DNA from: Pseudorasbora parva
Taxonomy: Eukaryota; Chordata; Actinopteri; Cypriniformes; Gobionidae
Assembly (NCBI RefSeq): GCF_024679245.1
Contig: NC_090179.1
Span: 5,151,320 to 5,215,319 of the forward strand
Direction: 5' to 3'
DNA: 64,000 nt
Part shown: piece after piece, positions 54,216 to 64,000 of the stretch
How positions within the stretch are numbered: position 1 is the stretch's first letter
Layout: each line of letters begins with the position of its first letter
Made by a program: the position numbers and the translations under genes
Notes under the pieces: generated by a model
Databases searched by the model: none
What the model was told of the DNA's origin: nothing
What the model saw: only the letters and a program-made list of their open reading frames with translations

Positions 54216-54573
54216 GTTAGTAGTTGTATTCTTACTGATTGTATGGTGTGGACAGGTGTTTCTATATATCAAACAGTTGTATCTATATTAGGATAATAAA
54301 TGGAGTGGTGGTGGACATTTTAAAGGCAGACTAACAGGTCTTTGAAGGTCAGAATTCTAGCTGATAGACAGCTGTTCAAATACTTATTTGCAGCTGTGTC
54401 ATACAAATAAATAGTTAAAAAATCATTTATTGTGATTTCTGGATTTTTTGTTTAGATTATGTCTCTCACAGGGGACATGCACCTACGATGACAATTTCAG
54501 ACCCCTCCGTGATTTCCAAGTGGAAGAACTTGCAAAATAGCAGTGTGTTCAAATACTTATTTTCCTCACTGTA

Positions 54574-55023
54574 TCTAATGTGAATTGTGTGTTTTTTTGT
54601 TTGTTTTTTTGTTTTTTGAAAATGTTCAATAATGTCACAATCGATAATAATAAAAAGAACATGGTTAGTTTTCTTTATATGTGATCCTGGAGCACAAAAG
54701 CAGTCATAAATCTCATGGGTGTATTTGTGGCAATATCCAAAACATGCGGGTCAAAATTATTTTTATGCCAAAAATCATTAGGATATTAAGTAAAGATCAT
54801 GTTCCATGAAGATATTTTGTAAATGTCCTTTTGTATCCTAAACTATACATTAATGGAAAGCTTATTTCTAAGCCTTCGTGTGATGTATAAATCTCAATAA
54901 AAATAAATAAAAAACTTATCCTTCTGACTGGTTTTGTGGTCCAAGGTCACACTATATGACATTTGGCACAGACCTACCCAACACCAAGTGTCACAGGAAG
55001 TTTGGCTCGCCCATGTGCGATTG
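54574..55023. other. Intergenic sequence, nothing recognised
   Basis: AT-rich DNA between the Tc1-like element and the promoter of the next gene. No exon or complete repeat recognised. Confidence 0.4.
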
Positions 55024-55029
55024 TTTTGA

Positions 55030-55125
55030 TGGTGCGCGTGACGTCAGCGGGGCAGGCGGTGCGTGACGTCACGGCGGTGTGGAGCCGCATTTAAAGCGCT
55101 CAGGGATGCGCGGTGGTGCAGTGAG
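55030..55125 (+). promoter_or_regulatory. CRE/TATA-type promoter of the second gene
   Basis: Perfect palindromic CREs TGACGTCA at 55039-55046 and 55064-55071, 25 bp apart, precede TTTAAA at 55090-55095. The block is CpG-rich against an AT-rich background. Spacing predicts transcription start near 55120, about 110 bases before the ATG. This layout is typical of genes induced through CREB/ATF by cAMP or calcium. Confidence 0.7.
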
Positions 55126-55232
55126 TCGGTCCGCGCAACGCCAGCCGTCCGTCCGTCTGTTTGGGGCGGTGGATTTCTCACAGCATTGAGGACTATCTTA
55201 AAAAGACTAAAGGGACTTTCTGTTTTGGAGCG

Positions 55233-55284
55233 ATGGAAAACTTGACTGTCAACAACCGGTTCAGGACTGTGCTCTTCAGCCACG
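55233..55284 (+). CDS. First coding exon of an unidentified gene
   Basis: An ATG with G at -3 and G at +4 opens MENLTVNNRFRTVLFSH, ending after one base of the next codon at a consensus donor gtgagt (55285). It lies just downstream of a CRE/TATA promoter and a GC-rich 5' UTR, so I take it as a real first exon. I do not recognise the protein. It does not match EIF4H, the gene after LIMK1 in mammals. No second exon was found before 64000, so the first intron is at least 8.7 kb. Confidence 0.6.
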
Positions 55285-55738
55285 GTGAGTGACGCTCTGC
55301 GCAGCGACATGCGCGACAAAACGCGTTTCTGTCATATTAAACTCGCTGTGCGCTTGTTATTGTATCGCATTCCTGCGTGGCGCTACTAACAAACACTGCG
55401 CATGTGTGTAAACATATACAAACTGCGCTGAGGCTCTATCTGTCCTCATCACGCTCCTGCATTCAATGGGCTCTTATGCAGAGATGCTTAAAAACGCTTA
55501 AGCTTATCTATAAACCTCAATAAGCAGCATGACTGGTACCAAAAGAATCTGAACATCCAAAACTAAAGAACTGAATTTACTGGAGCGTTTCTCATAGCCT
55601 ACATTACAAAAGCATGAAGTGTTTGCATTGGGTCAGTCTGTCACCAAATGCTGCTAGTCCAGTGATGAGACTTACACGAGTTACACCGCAGTGACCGTAC
55701 TTACAATATACAGGGCTATTTTATTCAAATGTAAATGT

Positions 55739-55999
55739 GGTCAAAACAACGTCAGTACTGCTTAGCAACATCCTAGAAACCAGTTAAAACAATGTCAGTA
55801 CTGCTTAGCAACACCCTAGAAACCAGTCAAAACAACGTCAGTACTGCTTAGCAACACTAGAAACCAGTCAAAACAACGTCAACAATGTTTTGTAACACCC
55901 TAGAAACCAGTCAAAACAACGTCAGTACTGTTTAGCAACACCCTAGAAACCAGTCAAAACAACGTCAATAATGTTTAGTAACACCCTAGCAACCAGTCA
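55739..55999. repeat. Minisatellite, about 42-bp unit
   Basis: AGTCAAAACAACGTCA followed by GCTTAGCAACACCCTAGAAA repeats about six times with period 40-45 bp and small changes. Non-coding. Confidence 0.9.
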
Positions 56000-56274
56000 G
56001 TTCATCACCTTCAAAGATCAGGCAAGGCAAACTTATATTTGAGTTGTTTTGATTCAAACATTTGCTAAAAGTAGGAAGGACGCATCTATTTTAATTAAAC
56101 AGCCTTAGGCAACAGTTGACTTTTTTTTTTTGCTTTGAAAAATACAAGGCTCTGGCAGGGGAATAGGGCAAAAACACAAGATCTCGGGATGTGTCTTTTA
56201 AAACGTAAACTTATTTAACTTGAGTCACGTTTCTAGAACACTGTGTAATATTAGTCTTCAGACTGATGGCAGAA

Positions 56275-57344
56275 GGGGCCGTATTCACAAAACATTTGAT
56301 CTTACCACTACACTGTAAAAAATTATTTAGAAAAAAAGTTACCTGGTTGCCTTAAAATTTTGAGTTCATTGAAATTACATTTTTGAGTTAATACTATGAA
56401 TTTTTTTTGAGATTTGACAACCTTTATTAAAAGATTATTAAAAGATTTTGTAAGCATATTGGGTAATTGTGTGTGTTTTATTTCTGATGATGCTGTGAAA
56501 CATGCCAAATAGTGCTATTTTCATGATTTATCACATTTTTTATGTGGTTTAGATACAATAATATTTTGAGTTTCTATTTATTAAACAAATGTCCTTCATT
56601 GTATTAACTCAAATTTTTAATTTCAATAAACTCAAAATTTTAAGGCAACCAGGTTACTTACTTTTTTAAGTTAAACTGACAAAAACCGACAATAATTTTT
56701 TACAGTGTAAGAGTTCTCCTAAATGGCAGTAAAAGTTCTTAATTACGAGTTTTCTCTTAAAACCCATTCACGAAAACTGCTGAGAGCAACTATTACTGAG
56801 GAATAGAGAGAAGTCTAAAGCTATAAGAGTAAGGGCGGGAATGGATGATGTCATCACGCTTACTAACTATGCCCACAGTGATTGGCTGATAGGGGAGGAG
56901 TCTGTCAGTGATTTAAATATAGAAATATTTTGTTTCATGTTGCCATATTCAAATAAAATGTTTAAAAAAAATGTTGCCATATTCAAATAAAGATTTTGAA
57001 AAGTAAGCTAAGTGTCACTAATTAAACTAGTATATGTTCAGCTAATTGTCAGACTCTGTCTTCACCTCGAGAGATTGCAGAATTCAAGCGAAAATGATGT
57101 TTTATAAACAAAGTTCATGCGGAGCACGTTCAAACTGTCTAATCAGCGTGATCATCACTATGGCCTCGTGTTGTGTAGTGTCTTTGGGCAGATTGCAGCA
57201 ACAGCCATCATGATTGTTTGTGATTTGGTCTTAGTGACTTGGGAGTCCTCATTATTAAACACGGCCATTGTTTGTAAGAGTTTCTCCTAAAACTGGAATT
57301 TAGGAGCTACTTTTAGCCTTAAGAGTTTTTGTGAATATGGCCCC
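56275..57344. mobile_element. GGGGCCxTATTCACAAA element, copy 1
   Basis: The left end GGGGCCGTATTCACAAAAC and the right end TTTTTGTGAATATGGCCCC are inverted repeats. It includes ATGATGTCATCACGCTTACT and GGGGAGGAGTCTGTCAGTGA, which reappear inverted in copy 2 (57783-61509). A Tc1-type MITE (56311-56707) is inserted in it. Confidence 0.88.
56311..56707. mobile_element. TA-flanked MITE with CACTGTAAAA ends
   Basis: TA at 56309-56310 and 56708-56709. The ends CACTGTAAAAAATTATT and AATAATTTTTTACAGTG are near-perfect inverted repeats, followed inward by AACCTGGTTGCCTTAAAA-type blocks. Copy 2 of the host repeat has the empty site near 61475, confirming the boundaries. Confidence 0.9.
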
Positions 57345-58348
57345 TGGACTCCATCACTGATTTGATTGGTCAAGGACTGCCCAAGAGGACGTTTGACTGA
57401 CATGTAACTCAACCTGTCACTGTTCGTTTTGTTCCATGTCATGTTTAAGGGTGTGAAAAGTCGATGTCCCTGCAAAACCGGATGGTGTGCATCTATGTAT
57501 TATTCTTTTAAGAACATTGTGCAAGTTTACTGCAACTATGGAGCCATAAACTTCACATACTTTTGAAAATCCAGCGTTTAGTCGATCCTGGTTAGCTCTC
57601 GTTGTCACAGTCGTAAACACAACGGCGTTCTTCTTCCACGAGGGAGTTTGGAGTCGCGGCATTTGTTTCCAGACGGACCGTTAAAGAGCGCAACACTCGC
57701 GGACATCCTGTGGAATTCAACCAATCAGATGACAACTTTAAAACTCCTGAAGTGTTTTCAGAAAAGTGTGCTATATGCATCAGGGGCCATATTCACAAAC
57801 CACCTTAAGGCTAAAAGTAGCTTCTAACTTGACGATTTAGGAGAAACTCTTAGAAAAAATGGGCGTCTCAGTCCTAATTTTAGGACTCCTACATTTTTGG
57901 TCTAAGAGTATTTCACAAAGCATTTTAGTGCTAAAACTAGCTCCTAAATCTGTGAAACGCTAGGAGTAGTCAAGAGGACCAAATCACAAACAATCACAAT
58001 GGCTGTTGATAATTAATGTAGGCTTCTCTTAAATAATGTCAGATTACCTGTGGCAGTTGTTTTTATGAGTTCAGACCTATAAAATGATTGAATAAAGTAA
58101 ACCAATATAAGTGTGTTTGTCGTGCTGTCCGACGCGATCGAGGGCTCCGAGCTCTGACTTCATCCCAAACCCAGAGTTCTGCCCCGAATGAGAGTGAGGA
58201 ACGGGGGGCGGTGGGATGCAGGAAACGGGAGGTAACTAACGTCAGGTGAGTCGGCTCTCAGCTGCTCAATGTGCTCCGCATGAACTTTGTTTATAAAACA
58301 TAATTTTCGCTTGAATTCTGGAATCTCTCGAGATGAAGACAGAGTCTG

Positions 58349-58754
58349 CACTAGAAAAAAAATACCCATTAAATTTATGGTAAAAAAACGGCAGATGTGG
58401 TTGCCAGAATTTTACCGTAAAAAATACAGCAGTAACGTTTTAGTTTTTACGGGGCAACAACATATAATTTAAAAGTTTATAATGTAATAATCATGGTTGA
58501 AAACCGTTTATTTTACTATTCAAAACTGTACACTGTAAAAAAAATACCCATTAAATGTATGATAAAAAACCGGCAGCTGTGGTTGCCAGAACTTTACCAT
58601 AAAAAATACAGCAGTAACGTTTTAGATTTTACGGGACAGCAGCATATAATTTAACGGTTTATAATGTGGTAATTACGGTTAAAAACTGTTTATTTTACGG
58701 TTCAAAACCATATCATTTGAAAGTTTATATTGTAATAATTATGTGTACACAGTG
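58349..58754. mobile_element. Inserted element made of two tandem units
   Basis: Relative to copy 1, sequence from CACTAGAAAAAAAATACCCA to GTACACAGTG is extra, between AGAGTCTG and ACAATTAGC. Inside, a unit of about 190 bp (ATACCCATTAAAT..GTGGTTGCCAGAA..CAGCAGTAACGTTTTAG) occurs twice. The ends resemble the CACTGTAAAA family. Confidence 0.8.
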
Positions 58755-59254
58755 ACAATTAGCTGAACATATACTAGTTTACACTTAGCTTACTTATCAA
58801 AATCTTTATTTGAATATGGCAACATAAAAAACTAAATATGTCTATATTTAAATCACTGACAGACTCCTCCCCTATCAGCCAATCACTGTGGGCATAGTTA
58901 GTAAGCGTGATGACATCATCCATTCCCGTCCTTACTCTTATAGCTTTAGACTTCTCTCTATTCCTCAGTAATAGTTGCTCTCAGCAGTTTTGTGAATGGG
59001 TTTTAAAGGGGGGGTGAAATGCTGTTTCATGCATACTGATCTTTTTACACTGTTAAAGACTTGGAATCCCATACTAAACATGGACAAAGTTTCAAAAGTT
59101 AAGGTGGACGTTTGATGGGAGTATTTCTTTGTCAAAAATACTACTTCCGGTTAGTCATAAGTTTCGGCAAGTTTTTTGCGATCATGCGTCCCCTTTGACG
59201 TTAATGGGGGCGGAATTTCCTTGTATGGGCCTTACGGACAATTCTACCGGAAGC

Positions 59255-59258
<4 letters not shown>

Positions 59259-59297
<39 letters not shown>

Positions 59298-59298
59298 C
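59259..59298. repeat. GA microsatellite
   Basis: A GAGAGA run of about 40 bp, with a few interruptions, before the THAP exon. Confidence 0.9.
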
Positions 59299-59351
59299 GA
59301 AAGCAACAGGCTACGCCCATCAAAGCGCTCGTAGGCTGCGCTGCACAGGTA

Positions 59352-59612
59352 ATGTGCACAATTAACAATGACATCAAAAAGTGCGTTTTTGGTTGCCAGA
59401 CCAAGACAGTCCTGCACAGATTCGCCAAAAACCCCGCGGTAAGGCAACAGTGGATGGAATTTGCTTTTCCGGATCAGCAGCTGAGTTGCGCGAATGTTTA
59501 TATCTGTTCGCTGCATTTCGGTGCCGACTGTTTCATAAACAAGGCCCAGCTCGACGCCGGATTTTCCCGATCGCCTAATGCTGAAGGATGGAGCAGTCCC
59601 AACGTTAGAAGG
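59352..59612 (+). CDS. THAP-domain exon of the Kolobok-like element
   Basis: From ATG the frame reads KKCVFGCQTKTVLHRFAKNP, then QQWMEFAFPD and ANVYICSLHFGADCF. The C-x3-C, conserved Pro, Trp and Phe, and C-x2-H-F fit the C2CH THAP DNA-binding finger. A donor-like gtgagt follows at 59613, so the frame to 59669 is probably intronic at its end. No catalytic domain is visible, so the element is likely non-autonomous. The function (binding its own ends) is inferred from the family. Confidence 0.6.
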
Positions 59613-60877
59613 GTGAGTGAGACTGCTTCAAATGTCTGTGTCTATGCTCATCAAGTAGCCCAAACATGATCACGTATAGTTACTATATATATTACTATAT
59701 ATAGAAATTGATCAATGGAGCATGCGATGTGTAGTGCGTGTACATTTGTTTAGCTGGCCACTATATGTGTAACTTTATGTTTGTGTATTGTAAAAGCACT
59801 CCAAACAACAATACACAAAGAGTGGGGAAATATGTTGAACTAAATAAGCGCGCTTCTTCATTCAAATGCGCTACTATTCCGTGTCTTTCTATGTCAGTGT
59901 TTCTTAAACTTTTTCTGCCATTCCCCACTTTGGAGGTAGGGAAGGGCTCCGAGCCCCACCTGTCCCCAATCACCCCAACAAAATGGTAATTATCTAGGCT
60001 TTTAAGTTTGCCTGTTAACATTTATTTTTTTAACATCACATTTAAACCTTTCATGCGTACAGTCAAAATATTTTAGCTGACTAAAAGTGTCAGCTGACTA
60101 GAGTGTGAGTTTTATTTTAAGGCAACGTTATTTTAGAACGTTTCATCTTAATGTTTCTATGGCAATGCGTCATGTTTATCACGTGACTCACCACAACCAA
60201 AAAAACGCTGTATGACAGATGTATCGCTTTTATTACGTTTTTGAACCGTTTGAACAAATGCACTGCAGTTCAGAGTCCTGTCAATTGAATTTACAGCACA
60301 TATATTCATCAGCATCTCCTGGAATAAGTGACCGGTGAACTGGGAGAAGAATCGAGCAAACTTTATAGTTACTTACACTATGTGTATCTGATATGAATAA
60401 AACATGTCAGCCAATTATATTTGAATGGATTGTTATTGCTGCTTCCATAGCCACTAGTGTGTATTACAAACTCTAACATTAAATGTATTGTTTTACTTGT
60501 ACTTGTGTATTTAAATGTTACCTATTAAATTAAACCTAAAATAAACAGTAAGTGGTTGAAAACTGCATGATGTATGTCAAGAGCTGAGCGCGTCCGCATT
60601 TGGCTCAGTGCCAGCCGAAGCGCGTCCCACCGTTTAATTCTGGCAGTGATGTCACGTCATTGAACATTCTAAATCCCATATGTGGGTCCGTACTCTCAGG
60701 GGCATAGACATAAAAATCCCATGTGGGACCGCTCAAAAGGTTAATAGAGATGGGCACAAAAAATTAACATTTCCTCCTGTTTGTCGCGCCCCACTTGTCA
60801 TGTCTCTATTCCCCACCAGTGGGGCGCGCCCCACACTTTGAGAAACGCTGTTCTATGTAAACACTAACTTAACCTGT

Positions 60878-61144
60878 CTACACAAACCACGCGTAAACAC
60901 ACAAACACACGTGCACAACTGGACTTCCCACATGTACACCTTCAAAGACAAAAATACGACGATATAATTCAAGTATAAATATGTAAATAACACAAGCCGC
61001 TAAGCATATTATATAGTTAGTGTATAACTTGTACCACATAGAGACGTCCTGCTCTAGTCGTTTTTGCTGCTGCTCCTGTTCAACTGCAGCCTCTGGGTCT
61101 GATTCCGGATCATAGATGTATGGCTGTATCTGATTAAAAGCCAT
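60878..61144 (-). CDS. Second, minus-strand frame of the Kolobok-like element
   Basis: It begins MAFNQIQPYIYDPESDPEAA, then a Gln/Glu-rich stretch (VEQEQQQKRLEQDVSMWYKL). The start resembles N-termini of fish transposon-borne proteins that carry a P2X7-tail-like zinc domain, but that domain is not present here. After about residue 45 the frame looks like intron. Low certainty. Confidence 0.35.
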   Translation of the reverse strand: MAFNQIQPYIYDPESDPEAAVEQEQQQKRLEQDVSMWYKLYTNYIICLAACVIYIFILELYRRIFVFEGVHVGSPVVHVCLCVYAWFV

Positions 61145-61509
61145 ATTTTTATTTTGAATAACGTTTTTTTCCCGCTGTTAGGGATGACGCACTCGACTCA
61201 ACACAATAGCAGCGCGCTGCTGCACACGTCATTATTTAGCTCCGCTCACACGACACGCCCCCACCCGCTCGGCTTTTTTCGGAAAGACTCGGAACAGCGC
61301 ATCTTTCTTATATAATTATAAAAAAAATAAAGACTTTTCGGAGATATGCAGGATGCAATGCTACTCTATAGGTACTCAAGATTGACATGACACTGACTGA
61401 AACTGAGTGTTTCACCCCCCCTTTAAGAGAAAACTCGTAACTAAGAACTTTTACTGCCGTTTAGGAGAACTCTTAGTGGTAAGATCAAATGTTTTTTTAA
61501 TACGGCCCC

Positions 61510-62253
61510 TGACGTGAGTGTCTGAGGCTGAGACTATATGGCATAGCTAGTAAGTCAGTCCGCTACCTACTATATATCCTTATAACTACGGTTAATGACA
61601 CACGCTTGCTTTTCACCAAACCAGTTCAGTGATACTCTGCCCGCAGCCGATTCGAAAGATTTTGTGTCATGTCAACCAGCGTGATGATTGCTTACACAAT
61701 GCCACAACATAACTGAAGTGCCCAGTTGGCATCCAGGACTGGAAGCACTACACCACCAGAGGTGTTTTCATGGGGAGCGAAGACGAGGTGATTACGTCAT
61801 GATCCTGTGGAGAGAAGAGTGGAAAAAGGAAGCACACTAACTGTTGACCATCTGCACTCATGCTGCTTTAAGCTGCTCGGTTCAGCAGGATCTGATAACG
61901 CGTCCCACTGCTCCTGGACAAACTAAATACAGTCAGCCACGTGACATTTCAGCGACTTAACAGATTACTGCCATACTACTTATACTATCAATGCATTATT
62001 AATGAATAATGCACTGTATGTTAAATTACTAACTGCAGTACACAATAGAGTGCAGTATCCCACAATGCATTTGTCTTGGCATTCTGCTGTGTGAATGTCA
62101 TTATGATTGAATATAATGTTTCACACGCCAGCTTGACAGCATTGCTACTGTATTCAGTGTGCTTTTGCACTGTAAACTCAAATCATTTGACAAAACTCAA
62201 CAAATTTGAGGCAATCAGTTACATCACATTTTTAAAATGTTTTTCAAGTTTCA
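61510..62253. other. Intron sequence, nothing recognised
   Basis: Unique-looking DNA in the presumed first intron of the second gene. Confidence 0.4.
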
Positions 62254-63059
62254 TGTTAACTGTCACCGCCTTTTTGAAAATATACATGAAAATTCACTAT
62301 CTAAATTTAAATGGTTGCAATTCAAGAATGCTTTGGAATATAGACATAAGTTTGGTCTCATTTTAAAGAAGACAGTCAGCAGAGTATTGCTCAAGTGAAA
62401 TCACTTCAAAAAATTAAAGTATAAAAAAGTTATGGAAGTTTAAATTTACTGTAAATCAAATATACTGTACTAGATATTTAATATTTAATATAAAATATAT
62501 ATGTTACAAAATAATTTGTACTCTATAATTACTATCAAATCAAAGCCATATGTCTAATCAATTTGTGTTCCAAATTTGAAGTTGATATCACAAAAATTGA
62601 AGTTCCCACGAGAGTTTGTTTAGGCGCTGTACCACACATAGCCACCGGGTGTCATTGAAATTCCATTGATTTTTTTTTAATGCACTTTCCTGTGTCAAAT
62701 GTATATATTTTTGTCCAAATATCACAAAACAGTTTACAGATATAGAACCGTGAGACTCAGACCTTTCCGACGATATGTGTTTTGTCAAGATTAGAAAAGG
62801 TTTTTATTATAAAGTAGTTAAATAAATATGAAACATGACGACGCCACTTGGGGAGGAGCCCGCTAGAATAATTTAGAGCACCGTTTCCATGGTAACGCAA
62901 GGTCCGATTTCAAAACGGTTTTCACAGGATGAATCTTGAGTCCGCAAGCTTTCAAATGATATATAGTTTGTCAACATTAAATCAGGATAAATATAGGATA
63001 TAATTGTTTTAAACATGCAATGGCAAATGGGCCCACCGGTGGGCCAGTGACAGTTAACA
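62254..63059. mobile_element. DNA element with TGTTAACTGTCAC ends
   Basis: The left end TGTTAACTGTCAC and the right end GTGACAGTTAACA are perfect 13-bp inverted repeats 806 bp apart. A 16-bp palindrome GGCCCACCGGTGGGCC lies just inside the right end (63030-63045). No transposase frame. Confidence 0.8.
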
Positions 63060-63100
63060 GTAAGCAGAACTTGCAGATTATTATTTCGTAATCATAATTT

Positions 63101-63645
63101 TAGCCTGACGTCATCATACTCAACTCTAGTCCGAATATGAGTCTAAGACTGCTCTGTTGGGCTGTGATTATGGGCCGTGTTTCAACCCAACCAGGAAAGG
63201 AAAGGCCTCTGCTCTCAGTTAAATAGACTTACAACCAATCAGAGCAGCGGAGTAAGAGACGTCAACAGAACTCAACTGCACGCATGCTGGAAGAAGAAGA
63301 AGAAGATGATGAGTGTAAACGATCTTTGGCGTTGTTGTAAAAAGATTCTGAGGAGAGTACGTACCAATACGATCATCAGTTTTAAGAGAAATAGTAAAGG
63401 TGAATGCATATACGAACAAGTTCTATGTTTAATAAACAAATTCAACCCAAGCGCTCTTTGGTGATGTGGATGATAACGTTACTGATGATCATCTGTCCAT
63501 CATCGTATAAACCCCGCCCAGACACTTTGATTGGTCCAAACTGCTTTGTTTCAGGCATAGTCACTCCACAACAGATCAAGTCCAGACCAAACTTCCCGAG
63601 CTCATATGTAGTGTGTGGGGCTAAGTTCGGCTGGCATCCAGGCTA
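63101..63645. mobile_element. Probable third TAGCCTG-ended element
   Basis: The ends TAGCCTGACGTCATC and GCATCCAGGCTA match those at 17927-18446 and 39128-39949. The flanks (CATAATTT and ATACATTT) are only similar, so the target duplication is decayed or the call is wrong. Confidence 0.5.
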
Positions 63646-64000
63646 ATACATTTGAATTGCTCAAGTTCAAATATGTGAGCTAATTCATACATTTAAATTG
63701 AAATTATCAACTTAAAAACTGGAAATTTGGCAAGCTTCAACTAGCTAATTCAATAAATGCTACCTTGTTAATTGTTAACACAATGCTTTGGCATAAGCAT
63801 AGCATAGCACTTGCTGAATTAGTACCGTAATATAGAACACACTGTATATCTGTTCTCAAACTAAGCTTATGATCCGCTCGTCATCAGGATGGTAACCCCC
63901 CAAAAACCCAACATACACTCTTACAAGCTAGCAAACAAAATCTCCAAACAAAGTCCAATAGAAGAGAGTGCATCTTAGGGGAAAGTGTACAGCCAGGGTG
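63646..64000. other. Intron sequence at the window end
   Basis: No exon, RNA gene or repeat boundary recognised. Confidence 0.4.

Larger units (their letters stand above)
52508..54571. mobile_element. Tc1-like transposon, inactivated
   Basis: TA flanks at 52506-52507 and 54572-54573. The ends CAGTGAGGAAAATAAGTATT and AATACTTATTTTCCTCACTG begin inverted repeats that stay similar for over 100 bp (CCCCTCCGTGATTTCCAAGT inside). It carries a minus-strand transposase pseudogene that is frame-broken and split by another repeat (about 52872-53457). Confidence 0.93.
59007..61422. mobile_element. Kolobok-like transposon with a THAP exon
   Basis: TTAA at 59003-59006 and 61423-61426. The ends AGGGGGGGTGAAATGCTGTT and GAGTGTTTCACCCCCCCT are inverted repeats. 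2416 bp. It carries a THAP zinc-finger exon on the + strand (59352-59612) and a minus-strand frame (60878-61144). TTAA duplication, RRGGG-type termini and a THAP protein are the known Kolobok combination. Copy 1 of the surrounding repeat has the intact empty TTAA site (56757-56760). Confidence 0.82.
57783..61509. mobile_element. GGGGCCxTATTCACAAA element, copy 2 (inverted)
   Basis: It starts GGGGCCATATTCACAAACC and ends TTAATACGGCCCC. It aligns inverted to copy 1 but is enlarged by two insertions: 58349-58754 and the TTAA-flanked element 59007-61422. Confidence 0.85.

Noticed and set aside
55106..55189. Upstream frame before the second gene
   Set aside because: Its ATG at 55106 lies upstream of the transcription start predicted from TTTAAA at 55090, so it is probably not in the mRNA.

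Overview
The window is vertebrate nuclear DNA, almost certainly from a cyprinid fish (zebrafish/carp/goldfish group). It has short exons with GT-AG junctions in long AT-rich introns, many CA/TG, AT and CATC microsatellites, and dense small DNA transposons of types common in cyprinid genomes. There are no bacterial operons or CRISPR arrays, and most open frames in the window are chance frames inside repeats.

The main gene is LIM kinase 1 (limk1), on the + strand. Fourteen coding exons (called A to N here) run from 4036 to a stop at 45493-45495. They splice in phase into 605 codons covering the second half of LIM1, LIM2, the PDZ domain, the Ser/Pro-rich linker, the whole kinase domain and the C-terminus. 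The exon or exons for the N-terminus and first LIM1 zinc pair are not in the window and should lie to the left. A poly(A) signal at 49601-49606 is the likely 3' end. Inside the 16.4-kb intron between exons A and B lies a candidate alternative first exon (15397-15459). It has a strong start context, a Cys-Cys plus basic N-terminus and a phase-0 donor that fits exon B, so it would give a LIM kinase without LIM1.

A second + strand gene begins at about 55.1 kb. Two perfect cAMP-response elements and a TTTAAA box precede a 52-nt first coding exon (55233-55284, starting MENLTVNNRF) with a consensus donor. I do not recognise the protein. The rest of the window would be its first intron.

The remainder is layered repeats. 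There are at least six TTAA-flanked elements with AGG termini; one (59007-61422) carries a THAP-type zinc-finger exon and looks like a Kolobok transposon. There is also a 2.3-kb hAT-type element with an 8-bp target duplication, elements with TAGCCTG/TAGGCTG ends and 9-bp duplications, a broken Tc1-like transposon, tRNA-derived SINEs, nested MITEs and several minisatellites. Two inverted copies of one repeat (56275-57344 and 57783-61509) preserve empty and filled sites for three insertions. Two minisatellites carry a transcription-factor-like motif in every unit (NF-Y CCAAT boxes at 1.3-1.8 kb; a ZNF143-like core at 11.1 kb). UG/CA-repeat tracts abut several limk1 splice sites.
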